NCBI RefSeq assembly: GCF_000230695.2
Contig: NC_020541.1
Coordinates: 4,030,001 to 4,094,000, forward strand
Origin: Rhodanobacter denitrificans
Lineage (GTDB): Bacteria; Pseudomonadota; Gammaproteobacteria; Xanthomonadales; Rhodanobacteraceae
Direction: 5' to 3'
Length of the DNA stretch: 64,000 bases
Made by a program: the position numbers and the translations under genes. Position 1 is the stretch's first letter; each line of letters opens with the position of its first letter. The notes beneath the pieces are model-generated. The model had not been told where the DNA came from. It searched no databases and saw only the letters and a program-made list of their open reading frames with translations. Shown here in pieces: positions 47,937 to 63,878 of the stretch.

Positions 47937-48500
47937 ATGGATATGCAAACCCCCATGGCTTCGCAACCCGCAGAAACCTTCGCCGAACGTATCAAGTTGC
48001 TGATCCAGCGCGTGGGCAGCGCCACGGAAATCGCCCGCATGTGTGGCTTCTCCGAGGGCGTGGTGCGCAGTTGGCGTGATGGCAACACCGATCCGTCACG
48101 TGCACGGTGCGTGACGCTGGCCAAGACGCTGGGCATTTCGCTGGTCTGGCTGGTGGCCGGCGAGGGGACGCTGCAGGTCGATCCCGCACCCACCGGCATG
48201 GATGAGCAGTACAGCTCGGAAAAAGCCACGCCGCACCGCTCCCGGGCTCAGCTGCCCGCAGTCGGTCACATGGCCGCCGCCACGGCGGTCGATGCGCAGC
48301 GGCTGGACACTGCCGTACGCATGCTGCAATCGGAGCTGAGTTTGGCCGACAGTCGTCTTTCGCTGTCCGAGAACACCGACCTGCTCAGTCAACTCTATGA
48401 GATGCTCGGTCCCGGCGGCTCGCATGTGGACCCGCTGGCCATGGTGACTTTCAACCAGCGGCTCGCCGAGCGGATTCGCCGGGAACGCAACACGGCCTGA
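47937..48500 (+). CDS. XRE-family helix-turn-helix regulator (phage repressor-like)
   Basis: A 187-residue protein with an N-terminal HTH of the bacteriophage CI/XRE type (FAERIKLLIQRVGSATEIAR, MCGFSEGVVRSWRDGNTDPS, then LAKTLGISLVWLVAGEG), a linker and a C-terminal helical domain with no protease residues. Start could be ATG 47937, 47943 or 47955. It is divergent from the TonB-dependent receptor and may regulate it. A terminator lies directly after it. Confidence 0.87.
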   Translation: MDMQTPMASQPAETFAERIKLLIQRVGSATEIARMCGFSEGVVRSWRDGNTDPSRARCVTLAKTLGISLVWLVAGEGTLQVDPAPTGMDEQYSSEKATPHRSRAQLPAVGHMAAATAVDAQRLDTAVRMLQSELSLADSRLSLSENTDLLSQLYEMLGPGGSHVDPLAMVTFNQRLAERIRRERNTA

Positions 48501-48530
48501 TCCATCCAACACCTGGTTGCGACAGGGAAG

Positions 48531-48561
48531 GCGTGGCAGCCCGCAGGCTGCCACGCTTTTT
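48531..48561 (+). terminator. Intrinsic terminator of the XRE regulator
   Basis: Perfect 11-bp stem GCGTGGCAGCC (48531-48541) and GGCTGCCACGC (48546-48556), 4-nt loop, then TTTTT (48557-48561). It lies between the convergent XRE and glyS genes. Confidence 0.9.
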
Positions 48562-48572
48562 CGTACCAGCGT

Positions 48573-50716
48573 TCAGAGCAGGGCGATATCGGCGATGGCG
48601 CCGAACTGGGCTTTCAGCTGGCCCAGCAGCGCCAGCCGATTGGCGCGCACCATCGGATCGTCGGCATTCACCAGCACACTGTCGAAGAATGCATCCACCG
48701 CTGCTTGCAGTTGTGACAGGCGCGCCAGCGCCGCGGTGTAATCGCCGGCGGCCAGGGCGGCGGCGCTGTCGTGCCGTGCCGAGGCCAGCGCATCAGCCAG
48801 TTCGCGTTCCGCATCCGCCTCGAAACGCGTGGGGTCGATGGTTCGGCCGATCGGGGGCGCGCCGGGCTCGTCCGCGTGCTTGCGCAGAATGTTGGCGACC
48901 CGCTTGTTGGCTGCCGCCAGGCTGACCGCCTCCGGGCAGCGGCTGAACTCGGCCACCGCACGCAGGCGGCCGTCGAAATCGGCCAGGCTGACCGGCTGCA
49001 CCGCCAGCACCGCTTCAAACTGCGCGTTGTCGAAACCCTGCTCGGCGTAATAGCCGCGCAGGCGGTCGAGCACGAAGTCGTACAGTTCGTCGGTCAGGAT
49101 CGCCCGCCGCTGGCCGGCGTTCAGGGCCGGCGGCTTGCCGTCCTTGCCCGGCTTCAAGCCCGCCGCCAGCGCCGCGTCCGGCAGCAGTTCCAGCGCCTCG
49201 ATGAAGCTGGCACGCAGGTCCAGTTCCAGGCCGCCTTCGATCAGGGTGCGCGCCAGGCCCAGCGCGGCGCGGCGCAGGGCAAACGGATCCTTGTTGCCGC
49301 CGGGCTTCATGCCGACGGCGAAGATGCCGGCCAGGGTGTCCAGCCGTTCGGCCACGGCCAGCACCTGGCCAAGCCGGTCGGCGGCGATCGCGTCGCCGCC
49401 GAAACGCGGCTGGTAGTAGCTGTCCAGCGCCTCGGCCACCGCCGCCGTCTCACCGTCGTGGCTGGCGTAATAGCGCCCCATCACGCCCTGCAACTCGGGA
49501 AACTCGCCGACCATGCGGGTCAACAGGTCGCACTTGCTCAAGGAGGCGGCGCGCGTGGCCATGGCGGCATCGACGCCGACCCGGTTGGCGACCACCCGCG
49601 CCAATTCGGCGACGCGCACGCTCTTGTCCCACAGGCTGCCCAGTGCCTGCTGGTAGGTGACGTTCTTCAGCTGCTCCTGGTAGCTGGCCAGCGGCGTCTT
49701 CAGGTCCTCGTCCCAGAAGAACTTGGCATCGGCGAAGCGCGGCCGGATCACCCGCTCGTAGCCCTTGCGGATCTCGGCCGGATCCTTGCTCTCGATGTTC
49801 GCGATGCCGATGAAATGCTCGGTCAGGCGACCGTCGATGTCGAACACAGGCACGAACTTCTGGTTCGCCACCATGGTGGTCACCAGCGCCTCTGGCGGCA
49901 CGCCGAGAAACTCGCGCTCGAACGTGCAGGCGATCGCCACCGGCCACTCGGTGAGATTGGCCAGCTCGTCGAGCAGCGCCTCGTCGAACCGCGGCACGCC
50001 GCCGGTGACTGCGGCGGCCAGGTCGACCTGGTTGCGGATGCGCTGGCGCCGTTCGCGCGGATCGGCCAGTACGTTGCAGGCGCGCATCGCATCCAGCCAG
50101 CCATCCGCGTCGGCCAGGTGCACCGGCTGCGGGTGCATGAAGCGGTGGCCGCGCGACTTGCGGCCGCTGTGCAGGCCCAGCACGCTGCCGTCGACGATGT
50201 CGGCGCCGTGCAGGATCACCAGCCAGTGTGCCGGACGCACGAAGCTATAGTCGTGGTCGGCCCAGCGCATCGGTCGCGGGATCGGCAGCGTCTTCAGTGC
50301 CTCATCGATGATTTCCGGCAGCAATACCGCCACCGGCTGCCCCGGCTTGACCGTGCGCCAGACGAACCAGCCACCCTTGTCGGTTTCCAGCTTCTCCAGC
50401 TGCTCGACGCTAACGCCGCAGGACTGCGCAAAGCCGAACAGCGCCTTCGATGGCCGCCCTTCGGCGTCGAGGGCGGCATTCAGCGCCGGGCCGCGCCGCT
50501 CCAGTGCCTGCGGAGGCTGTGTCGCGGCGACCGCAGGGATATACGCGGCCAGGCGGCGCGGCGAGGCGTAGGCCTGGGCCAGGTCGAGACCGGCATCGAT
50601 GCCGCGTTTGGCCAGGCCGTCGCAGATGCCGCGCAGGAAGGCGGCGGACAGTTCATCCAGTGCCTTCGGTGGCAGCTCCTCGGTGCCCAACTCGATCAGC
50701 AGTGACTTGGCGGCGC

Positions 50717-50720
<4 letters not shown>
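48573..50720 (-). CDS. glyS: Glycine-tRNA ligase beta subunit
   Basis: Beta chain of the alpha2beta2 glycyl-tRNA synthetase, responsible for tRNA recognition. The 715-residue protein opens [20 protein letters not shown], continues with [20 protein letters not shown] and ends in the DALR-like anticodon-binding region ([19 protein letters not shown]). The start ATG at 50718-50720 overlaps the glyQ stop, the standard arrangement; upstream frame continuation inside glyQ is rejected. Confidence 0.97.
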
Positions 50721-51640
<920 letters not shown>

Positions 51641-51737
51641 GGTTTTCCGTGACCTTGGGTAAAGCGCGTTAGTATAGCCGCAGCACGGTTTTTCGCCGGA
51701 TTCCGGTCGACAAGTGCATCGAAGGGGACGCATCCGG

Positions 51738-53570
51738 ATGGCCGCTTCACCGCAAATCGCATCCCTGCTCGGCCGCCGTGGCCGACTGGAGCTGGACGAG
51801 CTGCTGGCGACGCTGGTGGTCGACGGTTATCTGCTGGCCGATGATGCCAAACAGGTGCGCATGGGTGTCCGGGCCGGCCGCAGCACGGTCGAGCTGCATC
51901 CGCTGGTGCTGATCGCGAACGCCAAGCTGGCGAACCAGCACGAAAAAGGCCGACCGCTCAGCCTGGAGGCCCTCACCGAATGGCTGGCCGGCCACGCCGG
52001 TCTGCCGTACCTCAAGATCGATCCGATGAAGATCAATGTCGCCTCGGTGACGCAGGTAGTGAGCCACGCCTACGCCAAGCGCCACCGGATCCTGCCGATC
52101 GCGGCCGCGCCAGGCGAGGTGACGTTCGCCACCTGCGAGCCATTCGAAGCCGGCTGGGCGCCCGACCTCGCGCAGATGCTGCGGCGGGACATCAAGCGCG
52201 TGGTGGCCAGCCCGATCGACATCAACCGCTACCTGCAGGAGTTCTACGGCGTCCAGCGCTCGATCCAGCTGGCGCAGGACGCCAAGGGCGGCAGCGATGC
52301 ATCCTCCGCCATCCTCAACTTCGAACAGCTGGTCGAGCTGGGCAAGAGCGGCGAAGTCGGCGCCGACGACCGCCATGTGGTGCACATCGTCGACTGGCTG
52401 CTGCAGTACGCATTCGAGCAACGCGCCTCGGACATCCACCTGGAGCCACGCCGCGATACCGGGCATATCCGCTTCCGCATCGACGGCGTGATGCAGAAGG
52501 TGTTCGAGTTGCCGGCGCCGGTGATGACGGCGGTGACCGCGCGCATCAAGATCCTGGCGCGCATGGACGTGGCCGAAAAGCGCCGCCCGCAGGACGGCCG
52601 CATCAAGACCCGTTCGGCCTCCGGCCGCGAGGTGGAGCTGCGCATCTCGAACATGCCCACGGCGTTCGGCGAGAAGGTGGTGATGCGCATCTTCGATCCG
52701 GACCTGGTGGTGAAGGACTTCGCCCAGCTCGGCTTCTCGCCCAGCGAGGGCGCCAACTGGCGCAGCATGGTGGAACGGCCGCACGGCATCGTGCTGGTCA
52801 CCGGCCCCACCGGTTCGGGCAAGACCACCACGCTGTATTCCACGCTGAAGCACCTGGCCACGCCGGAGCTCAACGTGTGCACGGTGGAGGACCCGATCGA
52901 GATGGTCTCGCCGGAGTTCAACCAGATGCAGGTGCACGCGGCGATCGAGCTGGATTTCGCCGCCGGCGTGCGCACGCTGCTGCGGCAGGATCCCGACATC
53001 ATCATGATTGGCGAGATCCGCGACCTGGAAACCGCGCAGATGGCGGTGCAGGCCTCGCTCACCGGCCACCTGGTGCTGTCCACCCTGCACACCAACGACG
53101 CGCCCAGCGCAGTCACCCGCCTGCTCGACCTGGGCGTGCCGCATTACCTGATCCAGTCCACCCTGACCGGCGTGGTGGCGCAGCGACTGGTGCGCACGCT
53201 GTGCCCGCATTGCAAGCGGGCGAGCGCGCAGGACCCGCAGGCCTGGACCGTGCTTACCCACGGCTGGGACATGCCGCTTCCGCCGCAGGTGTTCCAGCCC
53301 GTCGGTTGCCTGGAATGCCGCAACACCGGCTTCCTCGGCCGCACCGGCATCTACGAGATGCTGAAGCTGTCGCCGCGGTTGCGTGGCATGATTTCGGCCC
53401 AGCTCGACCTGAGCGGGTTCGGCCAAGCGGCCCTGTCCGAAGGCATGCGCCCGCTGCGCATCTCGGCTGCGGACCAGGTGGCGGCCGGACTGACCACCGT
53501 GCAGGAAGTCCTCACCGTGTTGCCGCCGATCGACGCGTTCGACGATACTCAACCGTATAAAGACGTTTGA
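51738..53570 (+). CDS. GspE/PulE-type secretion ATPase (XpsE-like)
   Basis: A 610-residue traffic ATPase. It has an N-terminal T2SSE_N domain, the Walker [10 protein letters not shown] (about residue 356), Asp box ASDIHLEPR, Walker B region [19 protein letters not shown], His box [20 protein letters not shown] and the C-terminal zinc tetracysteine CPHC/CLEC. It energises a type II secretion or type IV pilus machine at the inner membrane. No gsp or pil genes are adjacent, as with the separate xpsE-type placement in some relatives, so which machine it serves is uncertain. Confidence 0.9.
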   Translation: MAASPQIASLLGRRGRLELDELLATLVVDGYLLADDAKQVRMGVRAGRSTVELHPLVLIANAKLANQHEKGRPLSLEALTEWLAGHAGLPYLKIDPMKINVASVTQVVSHAYAKRHRILPIAAAPGEVTFATCEPFEAGWAPDLAQMLRRDIKRVVASPIDINRYLQEFYGVQRSIQLAQDAKGGSDASSAILNFEQLVELGKSGEVGADDRHVVHIVDWLLQYAFEQRASDIHLEPRRDTGHIRFRIDGVMQKVFELPAPVMTAVTARIKILARMDVAEKRRPQDGRIKTRSASGREVELRISNMPTAFGEKVVMRIFDPDLVVKDFAQLGFSPSEGANWRSMVERPHGIVLVTGPTGSGKTTTLYSTLKHLATPELNVCTVEDPIEMVSPEFNQMQVHAAIELDFAAGVRTLLRQDPDIIMIGEIRDLETAQMAVQASLTGHLVLSTLHTNDAPSAVTRLLDLGVPHYLIQSTLTGVVAQRLVRTLCPHCKRASAQDPQAWTVLTHGWDMPLPPQVFQPVGCLECRNTGFLGRTGIYEMLKLSPRLRGMISAQLDLSGFGQAALSEGMRPLRISAADQVAAGLTTVQEVLTVLPPIDAFDDTQPYKDV

Positions 53571-53592
53571 TGAAGAACCATCGGTCCTGCGC

Positions 53593-54321
53593 ATGAAACC
53601 CGTCCTGATCGTCCGCACCGGCCGTGCGCCCAACCCCATTCGCGCCCGCCACGGTGACTTCCCGCACTGGTTTCGGCTCGGCGCGGGGCTGCATCCGCGG
53701 CAACTGCAGGTCATCGATGTCGCTGCCGGCGAAGCGTTGCCGGCACCACGAGAGGTCGCCGGCGCCATCATTACCGGCTCGGCCGCCATGGTCACCGAGC
53801 GATCGACGTGGAGCGAACGCACGGCCGGCTGGATTCGCGACGCGATGGACATCGAACTGCCGCTGTTCGGCGTCTGCTACGGCCACCAGCTGATGGCCCA
53901 CGCGCTGGGCGGGCGCGTCGATTATCTGCCAGGCGGGCGCGAGATCGGTACCCAGACCATTGAAGTGTCGATGCTCGCCACCCGGGACCCGCTGGCCGCG
54001 TCGCTGCCGGCGCGTTTCCGCGCACACACCACGCACGAGCAAAGCGTGGTCGAACCGCCGGACAGGGCCACCGTGCTCGCCCGATCGACGCGGGATCCGC
54101 ATCAGCTGCTGCGTTATGGACCGCATGCGCTCAGCGTGCAGTTCCACCCGGAGTTCAACGCCGAGGTGATGCGTGCCTACATCCGGCGCAAGCAGGCCGA
54201 TCTGCGACTCGAGGGTGCGGATCCCGAGAAGATCTTCAGTGCCGTGGCCGCCACGCCGATCGCCCGCCAGCTGCTACGCCGCTTCTCACGTCACCACCAC
54301 TGGGCCGTGGCGGCGGGCTGA
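53593..54321 (+). CDS. Class I glutamine amidotransferase-like protein
   Basis: A 242-residue stand-alone GATase1 domain with the nucleophile elbow LFGVCYGHQLMAHALGG and the catalytic His/Glu in VQFHPEFNAEV. It resembles the group annotated as glutamine amidotransferase near GMP synthase, which is often a gamma-glutamyl hydrolase of unclear substrate. It starts 22 nt after the secretion ATPase gene and converges with the rhomboid gene. Confidence 0.88.
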   Translation: MKPVLIVRTGRAPNPIRARHGDFPHWFRLGAGLHPRQLQVIDVAAGEALPAPREVAGAIITGSAAMVTERSTWSERTAGWIRDAMDIELPLFGVCYGHQLMAHALGGRVDYLPGGREIGTQTIEVSMLATRDPLAASLPARFRAHTTHEQSVVEPPDRATVLARSTRDPHQLLRYGPHALSVQFHPEFNAEVMRAYIRRKQADLRLEGADPEKIFSAVAATPIARQLLRRFSRHHHWAVAAG

Positions 54322-54325
54322 CGAC

Positions 54326-55030
54326 TCAGCCGCGCAGGCGACGCGCGATCGCATCGCGCGAGAACAGCGCGAAGACCACGCCGAACAGGAAACCGCCGAT
54401 GTGCGCCCACCACACGTAGGCGCCGTAGCTGGCTCCCGCATAGCTGAACAGCAACTGCAGCAGCACCCACAAGCCGATCAGCAGGAATGCCGGCACCCGC
54501 ACGAACTCCAAATATAGTCCCAGCGGCAGTACCAGGCCGAGCCTGGCACGCGGAAACAGCGCCACGTAGGTACCGACCACCGCCGATACCGCACCGCTGC
54601 AACCGATGATCGGCAGGCGCACGCCCGTGAGGGACAACGCACCGATCAGGTTCGCCACGATTCCACCTACCGCGAACAACAGCAGGAACCGCAGCGAGCC
54701 CAGCGCGCGCTCGCCCGGCAGGCCGAAGATGGCCAGGAACAGCAGGTTGCTCAGCAAGTGCAGCCAGGTCACATGGATGAACAGTGCCGTGAACAGCCGC
54801 AGCAAGGCAGGGTCGGTCAGCTGCGGCAGCAACGCCTGATGCGGATCGAAGATGTTCGCCGGTACCGTGCCCCATTCCAGCAACAGGGACACCCTTTGCG
54901 TGGCAGGCGTCAGGGCCAGACCCACGAAGCACATCACGCAGACCGTCACTACCAACAAAGTTGCCCAATGCCAACGCGGACGACGACGTGTTTCAACATG
55001 GACAAACAAGAGTCGCCCCCAGACATGCAC
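54326..55030 (-). CDS. Rhomboid family intramembrane serine protease
   Basis: A 234-residue membrane protein with six hydrophobic helices and the rhomboid catalytic dyad: serine in IIGCSGAVSAVVG and histidine in WWAHIGGFLFG, plus the L1-type FIHVTWLHLLSN segment. It cleaves transmembrane substrates within the bilayer; substrates are unknown. The start is a GTG at 55028-55030; a later start is possible. Confidence 0.9.
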   Translation of the reverse strand: MHVWGRLLFVHVETRRRPRWHWATLLVVTVCVMCFVGLALTPATQRVSLLLEWGTVPANIFDPHQALLPQLTDPALLRLFTALFIHVTWLHLLSNLLFLAIFGLPGERALGSLRFLLLFAVGGIVANLIGALSLTGVRLPIIGCSGAVSAVVGTYVALFPRARLGLVLPLGLYLEFVRVPAFLLIGLWVLLQLLFSYAGASYGAYVWWAHIGGFLFGVVFALFSRDAIARRLRG

Positions 55031-55148
55031 CGGGCCGTGGTGTGCCAGCCATCATAGGCGATGATGAATGGCCCGCGGCGATGGGATCGGTATTTCGACA
55101 CCAAAGCCCCCGAGCGTTGCCGTTGGGGGAGTGAGGCTGATAAAGACG

Positions 55149-55174
55149 AAGGCCTCCCCGGATGGGGAGGCCTT
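55149..55174 (-). terminator. rRNA operon terminator
   Basis: Perfect 11-bp stem AAGGCCTCCCC (55149-55159) and GGGGAGGCCTT (55164-55174) with GGAT loop, 12 nt past the 5S rRNA 3' end on the minus strand, followed there by CGTCTTTATC. Confidence 0.85.
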
Positions 55175-55186
55175 CTAAGGATAAAG

Positions 55187-55302
55187 CCCCTGGCGGTGAC
55201 CTACTCTTGCATGGCAAAGCCACACTACCATCGGCGCATGCGCGTTTCACTTCTGAGTTCGGGATGGGATCAGGTGGGACCACGCCGCTATGGCCGCCAG
55301 GG
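55187..55302 (-). rRNA. rrf: 5S ribosomal RNA
   Basis: Recognised from the conserved central region GTCCCACCTGATCCCATCCC and GAACTCAGAAGTGAAACG on the minus strand, with terminal stem CCTGGCGG/CCGCCAGG. About 116 nt. Ends are approximate by a few bases. Confidence 0.95.
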
Positions 55303-55343
55303 AAGGGGTGGGAGCAGCGCTGACGCGCCGGCTCCGCATTTTT

Positions 55344-55402
55344 GAAGAGTCCGCCACGGATGGCGGGGTTTTGACTCTTCTTTTCGTGAGAGGGATCTCA
55401 CG
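55344..55402. repeat. Bipartite hairpin repeat, copy B (23S-5S spacer)
   Basis: First hairpin CCGCCACGGATGGCGG (55351-55366), enclosed by an outer stem GAAGAGT (55344-55350)/ACTCTTC (55374-55380). Second hairpin: CGTGAG (55385-55390), loop AGGGAT, CTCACG (55397-55402). Same architecture as copies A, C and D but with different, still paired, stem bases. Confidence 0.8.
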
Positions 55403-55479
55403 TGAGATAAATCGTAAACGAGTGACAAGCGTCGAGGTGAATTCGATATTTGGCAAGTGCCTTGGAACGATCGCTCTTT

Positions 55480-55527
55480 CGAAGGCTCCGGCCATGGATG
55501 GCCGGTAGCTTCGCAGAGGGACCTGCG
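55480..55527. repeat. Bipartite hairpin repeat, copy C (23S-5S spacer)
   Basis: First hairpin CCGGCCATGGATGGCCGG (55488-55505), flanked by CGAAG and CTTCG. Second hairpin: CGCAG (55512-55516), loop AGGGAC (55517-55522), CTGCG (55523-55527). It lies 14 nt from the 23S processing stem. Confidence 0.8.
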
Positions 55528-55555
55528 TAAAACAAAGCCACTTGGGGTTATATGG

Positions 55556-58432
<2,877 letters not shown>

Positions 58433-58634
58433 TATAACCCCAAGTCGCCTCGGGGCATGCACCCTCCTCAGGTGCAGCCAAGTTACTTCGTTTTCGTGCC
58501 TTAACACTTGCCTCGGTTCGGTTCGAACCAAGACGCTTGTCACTCGTTTACCTGTTTTCAAAGAACGTCACACCGGCCTCAATGCCGGATGACTTCAAAT
58601 CTTGTGTGTGCTGATACTTCACGCGGCGCTTGAG

Positions 58635-58710
58635 TGGTGGAGCCAGTCGGGATCGAACCGACGACCCCCTGCTTGCAAAGCAGGTGCTCTCCCAGCTGAG
58701 CTATGGCCCC
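58635..58710 (-). tRNA. tRNA-Ala (TGC)
   Basis: A 76-nt cloverleaf on the minus strand beginning GGGGCCATAGCTCAGCTGGG, with anticodon loop TTTGCAA (anticodon TGC), T-arm GGTTCGATCC and encoded CCA. Located in the 16S-23S spacer, next to tRNA-Ile. Confidence 0.97.
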
Positions 58711-58711
58711 A

Positions 58712-58788
<77 letters not shown>

Positions 58789-58873
58789 ATGAAAGGTGAA
58801 CCCCAGAACCCGCGAGCCAAGCTACCTGGTCCCGCTTGACGTGGCCGTAAGCCTCGTTCGAAGCGGCTGTTGT

Positions 58874-58933
58874 GAAGAGTCCGGCCATGGATGGCCGGTC
58901 TTGATGTCTGCTCTTCGCAACAGGGACGTTGCG
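58874..58933. repeat. Bipartite hairpin repeat, copy D (16S-tRNA-Ile spacer)
   Basis: First hairpin CCGGCCATGGATGGCCGG (58881-58898) inside an outer stem GAAGAG (58874-58879)/CTCTTC (58911-58916). Second hairpin: CGCAAC (58916-58921), loop AGGGAC (58922-58927), GTTGCG (58928-58933). Shares the outer-stem bases with copy B and the first hairpin with copy C. Confidence 0.82.
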
Positions 58934-59009
58934 TAAAGCAAACCCTTCGCGTGAAGTACAGGTGTCTTGTGTGGACGTCTTGCGTGAAGACTCACGCCGT
59001 CGTTTCTTG

Positions 59010-60554
<1,545 letters not shown>

Positions 60555-60785
60555 AGTTTTCGATCAACCGAAGTCGATCTATCTTTCTGAAGCGTATGTT
60601 CCCAACCAATCAAAACTCATTACTGACTTTTTACTTGGTGGGACGCTTGCATTGCTTGGACAGGTCGCAACCCTCCAGCACAAGACGTCCACACAATTCA
60701 CCTGCGCACACTGTCAAAGATCTTTACCTTGCCGACCACCGTTTCGGTGATCGCCCCGTGACCTTTCGTCCCGGGTGAGCCGCCC

Positions 60786-60813
60786 ATTCTACATCGCTTT
60801 TTACGACCGTCAA
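60786..60813 (-). promoter_or_regulatory. rRNA operon promoter
   Basis: On the minus strand, TTGACG (60808-60813) and TAGAAT (60786-60791) are separated by 16 nt, and a GC-rich discriminator (GGGCGGC) follows, as expected for stringently controlled rRNA promoters. It lies about 230 nt upstream of 16S. The rest of 60555-61021 is leader RNA and upstream DNA without a gene. Confidence 0.75.
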
Positions 60814-61021
60814 CACCTACGAGAAAGCTACTTCGAGGTCTCCGGCAGTCCGTCTTGCGACGTTGGGCGACTGCGGGCCGCGAATAATACGGGCTGTGTT
60901 TTATTTGGCAAGTGTTTCTTGAGAAAAATTTCATGGAATCTTCGCAAGCCACCGCAGCAGCGCGAAATTTTCTTTCCCGGACACACTCGCTGCACGCCCC
61001 CGCTGGCGGGAACGCAGCGGA

Positions 61022-62233
61022 TCAGGCGGGCACGAGCCTCACGCGGACAAAGTTGCGTTTGCCGACCTGCAGTACGCCCTCGAAACCGGCGTGGAAGACG
61101 CGCTGCGCGTCCTCCGCCACGTCGGCATCGATGCGCACGGCACGCTCCTTCAACTTGCGATTCGCCTCGGAGTTGCTCGCAGTGAGCCCGGCAGCGGTCA
61201 GCAGGGCGGCCAGGCGCATCCCCTCGGCCGGCACCGCGACATCGGACTGCGGCAGCAGCGAAGTATCGCCCTCGCCGCGCACGACCGCATGCCAGCCGGC
61301 GATGGCTTGCTCGGCAGCGGCTGCGTCGTGAAAGCGCGTGGCCAGCTCGCGCGCGAGACGCAGCTTGGCGTCGCGCGGGTTGAGGGCGCCGCTGGCGATG
61401 TCTTGCCTCATGCGTGCCAGCTCGTCCAGCGACACGTCGAAGCTGAGCAGTTCGAACCAGCGCCACATCAGCTCGTCGCCGATCTTCATGGTCTTGGTGA
61501 CGATGTCGATCGCCGGCTCGCTGATGCCGATGTAGTTGCCCAGCGACTTGGACATCTTGTTGACGCCGTCCAGGCCTTCGAGCAAGGGCATGGTCAGCAC
61601 GATCTGCGGCGGCTGGCCATGGTGCTCCTGCAGCGCGCGCCCCATCAGCAGGTTGAACTTCTGGTCGGTGCCGCCCAGCTCCACGTCCGCCTTCAACGCC
61701 ACCGAATCGTAGCCCTGCACCAGCGGATAGAGGAATTCGTGGATCGCGATCGGCTGCTGCGCCGCGTAACGCTTGGTGAAGTCATCACGCTCGAGCATGC
61801 GCGCCACGGTGTGCTGTGCGGCCAGCCTGATCATGTCGGCCGCGCTCATCTTGCCAAACCACTCCGAATTGAAGCGCAGTTCGGTCTTCTCGCGATCGAG
61901 CACCTTGTAGACCTGCTCGGCATAGGTCTCGGCGTTGGCCAGCACGTCGTCGCGGCTGAGCGGCTTGCGGGTGACGTTCTTGCCGGTGGGGTCCCCGATC
62001 ATGCCGGTGAAGTCGCCGATCAGGAAAATCACCTGGTGACCCAGGTCCTGGAATTGGCGCATCTTGTTCAGCAGCACCGTATGGCCCAGGTGCAGATCCG
62101 GTGCGGTCGGATCGAAGCCGGCCTTGATCCGCAACGGGCGACCCTGCTTCAGGCGCTCAGCCAGGTCTTCCCGCTTGATGATTTCGTCAGCGCCACGCGC
62201 CATCGTGGCCAACGCCCGTTCAAGCTCGCTCAT
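61022..62233 (-). CDS. tyrS: Tyrosine-tRNA ligase
   Basis: Class I aminoacyl-tRNA synthetase charging tRNA-Tyr. The 403-residue protein has the HIGH-type motif [13 protein letters not shown], the tyrosine-binding region [20 protein letters not shown] with [13 protein letters not shown], the KMSKS motif and a C-terminal S4-like RNA-binding domain ([15 protein letters not shown]). Sequence type is the TyrZ-like class common in Xanthomonadales. It is divergent from the M23 peptidase gene. Confidence 0.96.
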   Translation of the reverse strand: MSELERALATMARGADEIIKREDLAERLKQGRPLRIKAGFDPTAPDLHLGHTVLLNKMRQFQDLGHQVIFLIGDFTGMIGDPTGKNVTRKPLSRDDVLANAETYAEQVYKVLDREKTELRFNSEWFGKMSAADMIRLAAQHTVARMLERDDFTKRYAAQQPIAIHEFLYPLVQGYDSVALKADVELGGTDQKFNLLMGRALQEHHGQPPQIVLTMPLLEGLDGVNKMSKSLGNYIGISEPAIDIVTKTMKIGDELMWRWFELLSFDVSLDELARMRQDIASGALNPRDAKLRLARELATRFHDAAAAEQAIAGWHAVVRGEGDTSLLPQSDVAVPAEGMRLAALLTAAGLTASNSEANRKLKERAVRIDADVAEDAQRVFHAGFEGVLQVGKRNFVRVRLVPA

Positions 62234-62350
62234 TCAAGGTTTCTCAGTCGATGTCAGTGGAAGTAGGCCGTGGTCCGCTGTGTGACCGTGCCGTCAACGT
62301 TAATTGTGTGTTAACAACAAATGCGTTGCAAACCCTTGATGCGAAAGGCG

Positions 62351-62380
62351 TTGACGCCCTTTGCACATGACAGTTATGGT
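62351..62380 (+). promoter_or_regulatory. Possible sigma-70 promoter of the M23 peptidase gene
   Basis: TTGACG (62351-62356) and TATGGT (62375-62380) with an 18-nt spacer. Transcription would begin about 30 nt before the chosen start at 62420, leaving room for a short leader, and this argues against starting the protein further upstream. Confidence 0.5.
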
Positions 62381-62419
62381 ACGCGCAGTTTGTTACTTTG
62401 TAGCGCGGGCGTGCACAGC

Positions 62420-63865
62420 ATGGCAGAAGAAAAGCAGGGGGCGCGGCAAACCCGCAAGCAGGCGATCTGTCGCAAGGCACAGCGTCGGCACTCCCATTTC
62501 TACGCGCGCTGCGCTCACTGGTCATTCAATCGCTCCGGCGAAGTCGAGCCGATCCGCTGGCACCGCGAGCGCCTGGTGCTCGCCGGCACGGCGCTGCTGA
62601 TCACCCTGCTGTCCGGTTTCATCATGCCCGCCTGGGCCAGCGCGATGCGGCCGGCACCCACGCCGGAAGTGCATTCACTGCTGCCGCTGGCACTGCCGAA
62701 GATCGCGCCGGTCAGCGCCACCGCCGCGACCGTGGACGACTGGCAGGTGGTGCGGGTGCAGCCTGGCCAGACGCTGTCGGACATCTTCACCGCCCGCGGT
62801 CTCGGCATGGCCGACCTGCAGAAGGTGATGGACGCCGCCGGGGGCGCCAAGACCGCCCTGCACAGCATTCGCCCGGGCCAGGAGTTCGACTTCCTGCTCG
62901 GCAGCGACGGCAGCCTCAAGGGCTTCCGCTTCGACCAGGACCAGGCCAGCCGCGCCACTGTCCGCCTCGACGGCGCGCAGCCCACCGTCGCCATCCAGCA
63001 GCGCGATATGGACCTGCGCGAACAGGTGGCGCATGGCGTGATCCGCAGCAGCCTGTACGCCGCCGGCGACCAGGCCGGCATGGATGCGGCAATGGTCGGC
63101 AAGCTGGCCGACCTGTTCAAGTACGACATCGACTTCGTGCAGGATCTGCGTGTCGGCGACAGCTTCACGGTGATCTACGACGACATCTACCGCGACGGCG
63201 TGCGTTACGGCCAGGGCAACATCATCGCGGCCGAGTTCATCAACCAGGGCCAGCGCTACACCGCCTACCGCTTCAAGAAAGCCGATGGCAGCTACGGCTG
63301 GTACAGCGAGGACGGACGGCCGATCCAGAAGTCGTTCCTGCGCATCCCGGTCGACTTCACCCGCATTTCCTCGCAATTCACTGCGGCGCGCATGCACCCG
63401 ATCCTCGGCCGCATGCGCGCGCACAAGGGCGTCGACTACGCCGCCCCCAGCGGCACCCCGATCCACGCCGCGGGCGACGGCGTGATCAAGTACCACGGCT
63501 GGGAGCGCGGCTACGGCAACTTCGTGGTGATCCAGCACGACAGGAGCATCAGCACCGCCTACGGTCACATGTCGCGTTTCGTGAAGGGCCAGCATGTGGG
63601 CGAGCGCGTGCGCCAAGGCGAAGTGATCGGCTACGTCGGCATGACCGGCCTGGCTACCGGCCCGCATCTGCATTACGAGTTCCGCGTCAACGGCGTGCAG
63701 CGCAATCCGCAGACGGTGACGCTGCCGAAGCCCGAACCGCTGCCGGCCGTGCAGATGGCACGTTTCAAGGCCGAGGTGGTGAAGCCGCAGCTGGCGCGGC
63801 TGACCGAGCTGGACGCGCGCATCAAGCTGGCGCGCGCCAACGCCCCCGCCAATCACGACAGTTGA
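62420..63865 (+). CDS. M23 family peptidoglycan endopeptidase (MepM/YebA-like)
   Basis: A 481-residue envelope protein. It has a basic cytoplasmic start, one membrane anchor (LVLAGTALLITLLSGFIMPA), an OapA/LysM-like domain (VVRVQPGQTLSDIFTARGLG) and a C-terminal LytM domain with zinc ligands in MHPILGRMRAHKGVDYAAPS and THPHLHYEF-like GPHLHYEFRVNG. It should cleave crosslinks in peptidoglycan to permit cell-wall growth. Start ATG 62420 (MAEEKQ) is preferred because it follows the promoter; an in-frame GTG lies at 62411. Followed by anmK, a cell-wall recycling gene. Confidence 0.92.
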   Translation: MAEEKQGARQTRKQAICRKAQRRHSHFYARCAHWSFNRSGEVEPIRWHRERLVLAGTALLITLLSGFIMPAWASAMRPAPTPEVHSLLPLALPKIAPVSATAATVDDWQVVRVQPGQTLSDIFTARGLGMADLQKVMDAAGGAKTALHSIRPGQEFDFLLGSDGSLKGFRFDQDQASRATVRLDGAQPTVAIQQRDMDLREQVAHGVIRSSLYAAGDQAGMDAAMVGKLADLFKYDIDFVQDLRVGDSFTVIYDDIYRDGVRYGQGNIIAAEFINQGQRYTAYRFKKADGSYGWYSEDGRPIQKSFLRIPVDFTRISSQFTAARMHPILGRMRAHKGVDYAAPSGTPIHAAGDGVIKYHGWERGYGNFVVIQHDRSISTAYGHMSRFVKGQHVGERVRQGEVIGYVGMTGLATGPHLHYEFRVNGVQRNPQTVTLPKPEPLPAVQMARFKAEVVKPQLARLTELDARIKLARANAPANHDS

Positions 63866-63878
63866 GCACCCGCCGCGC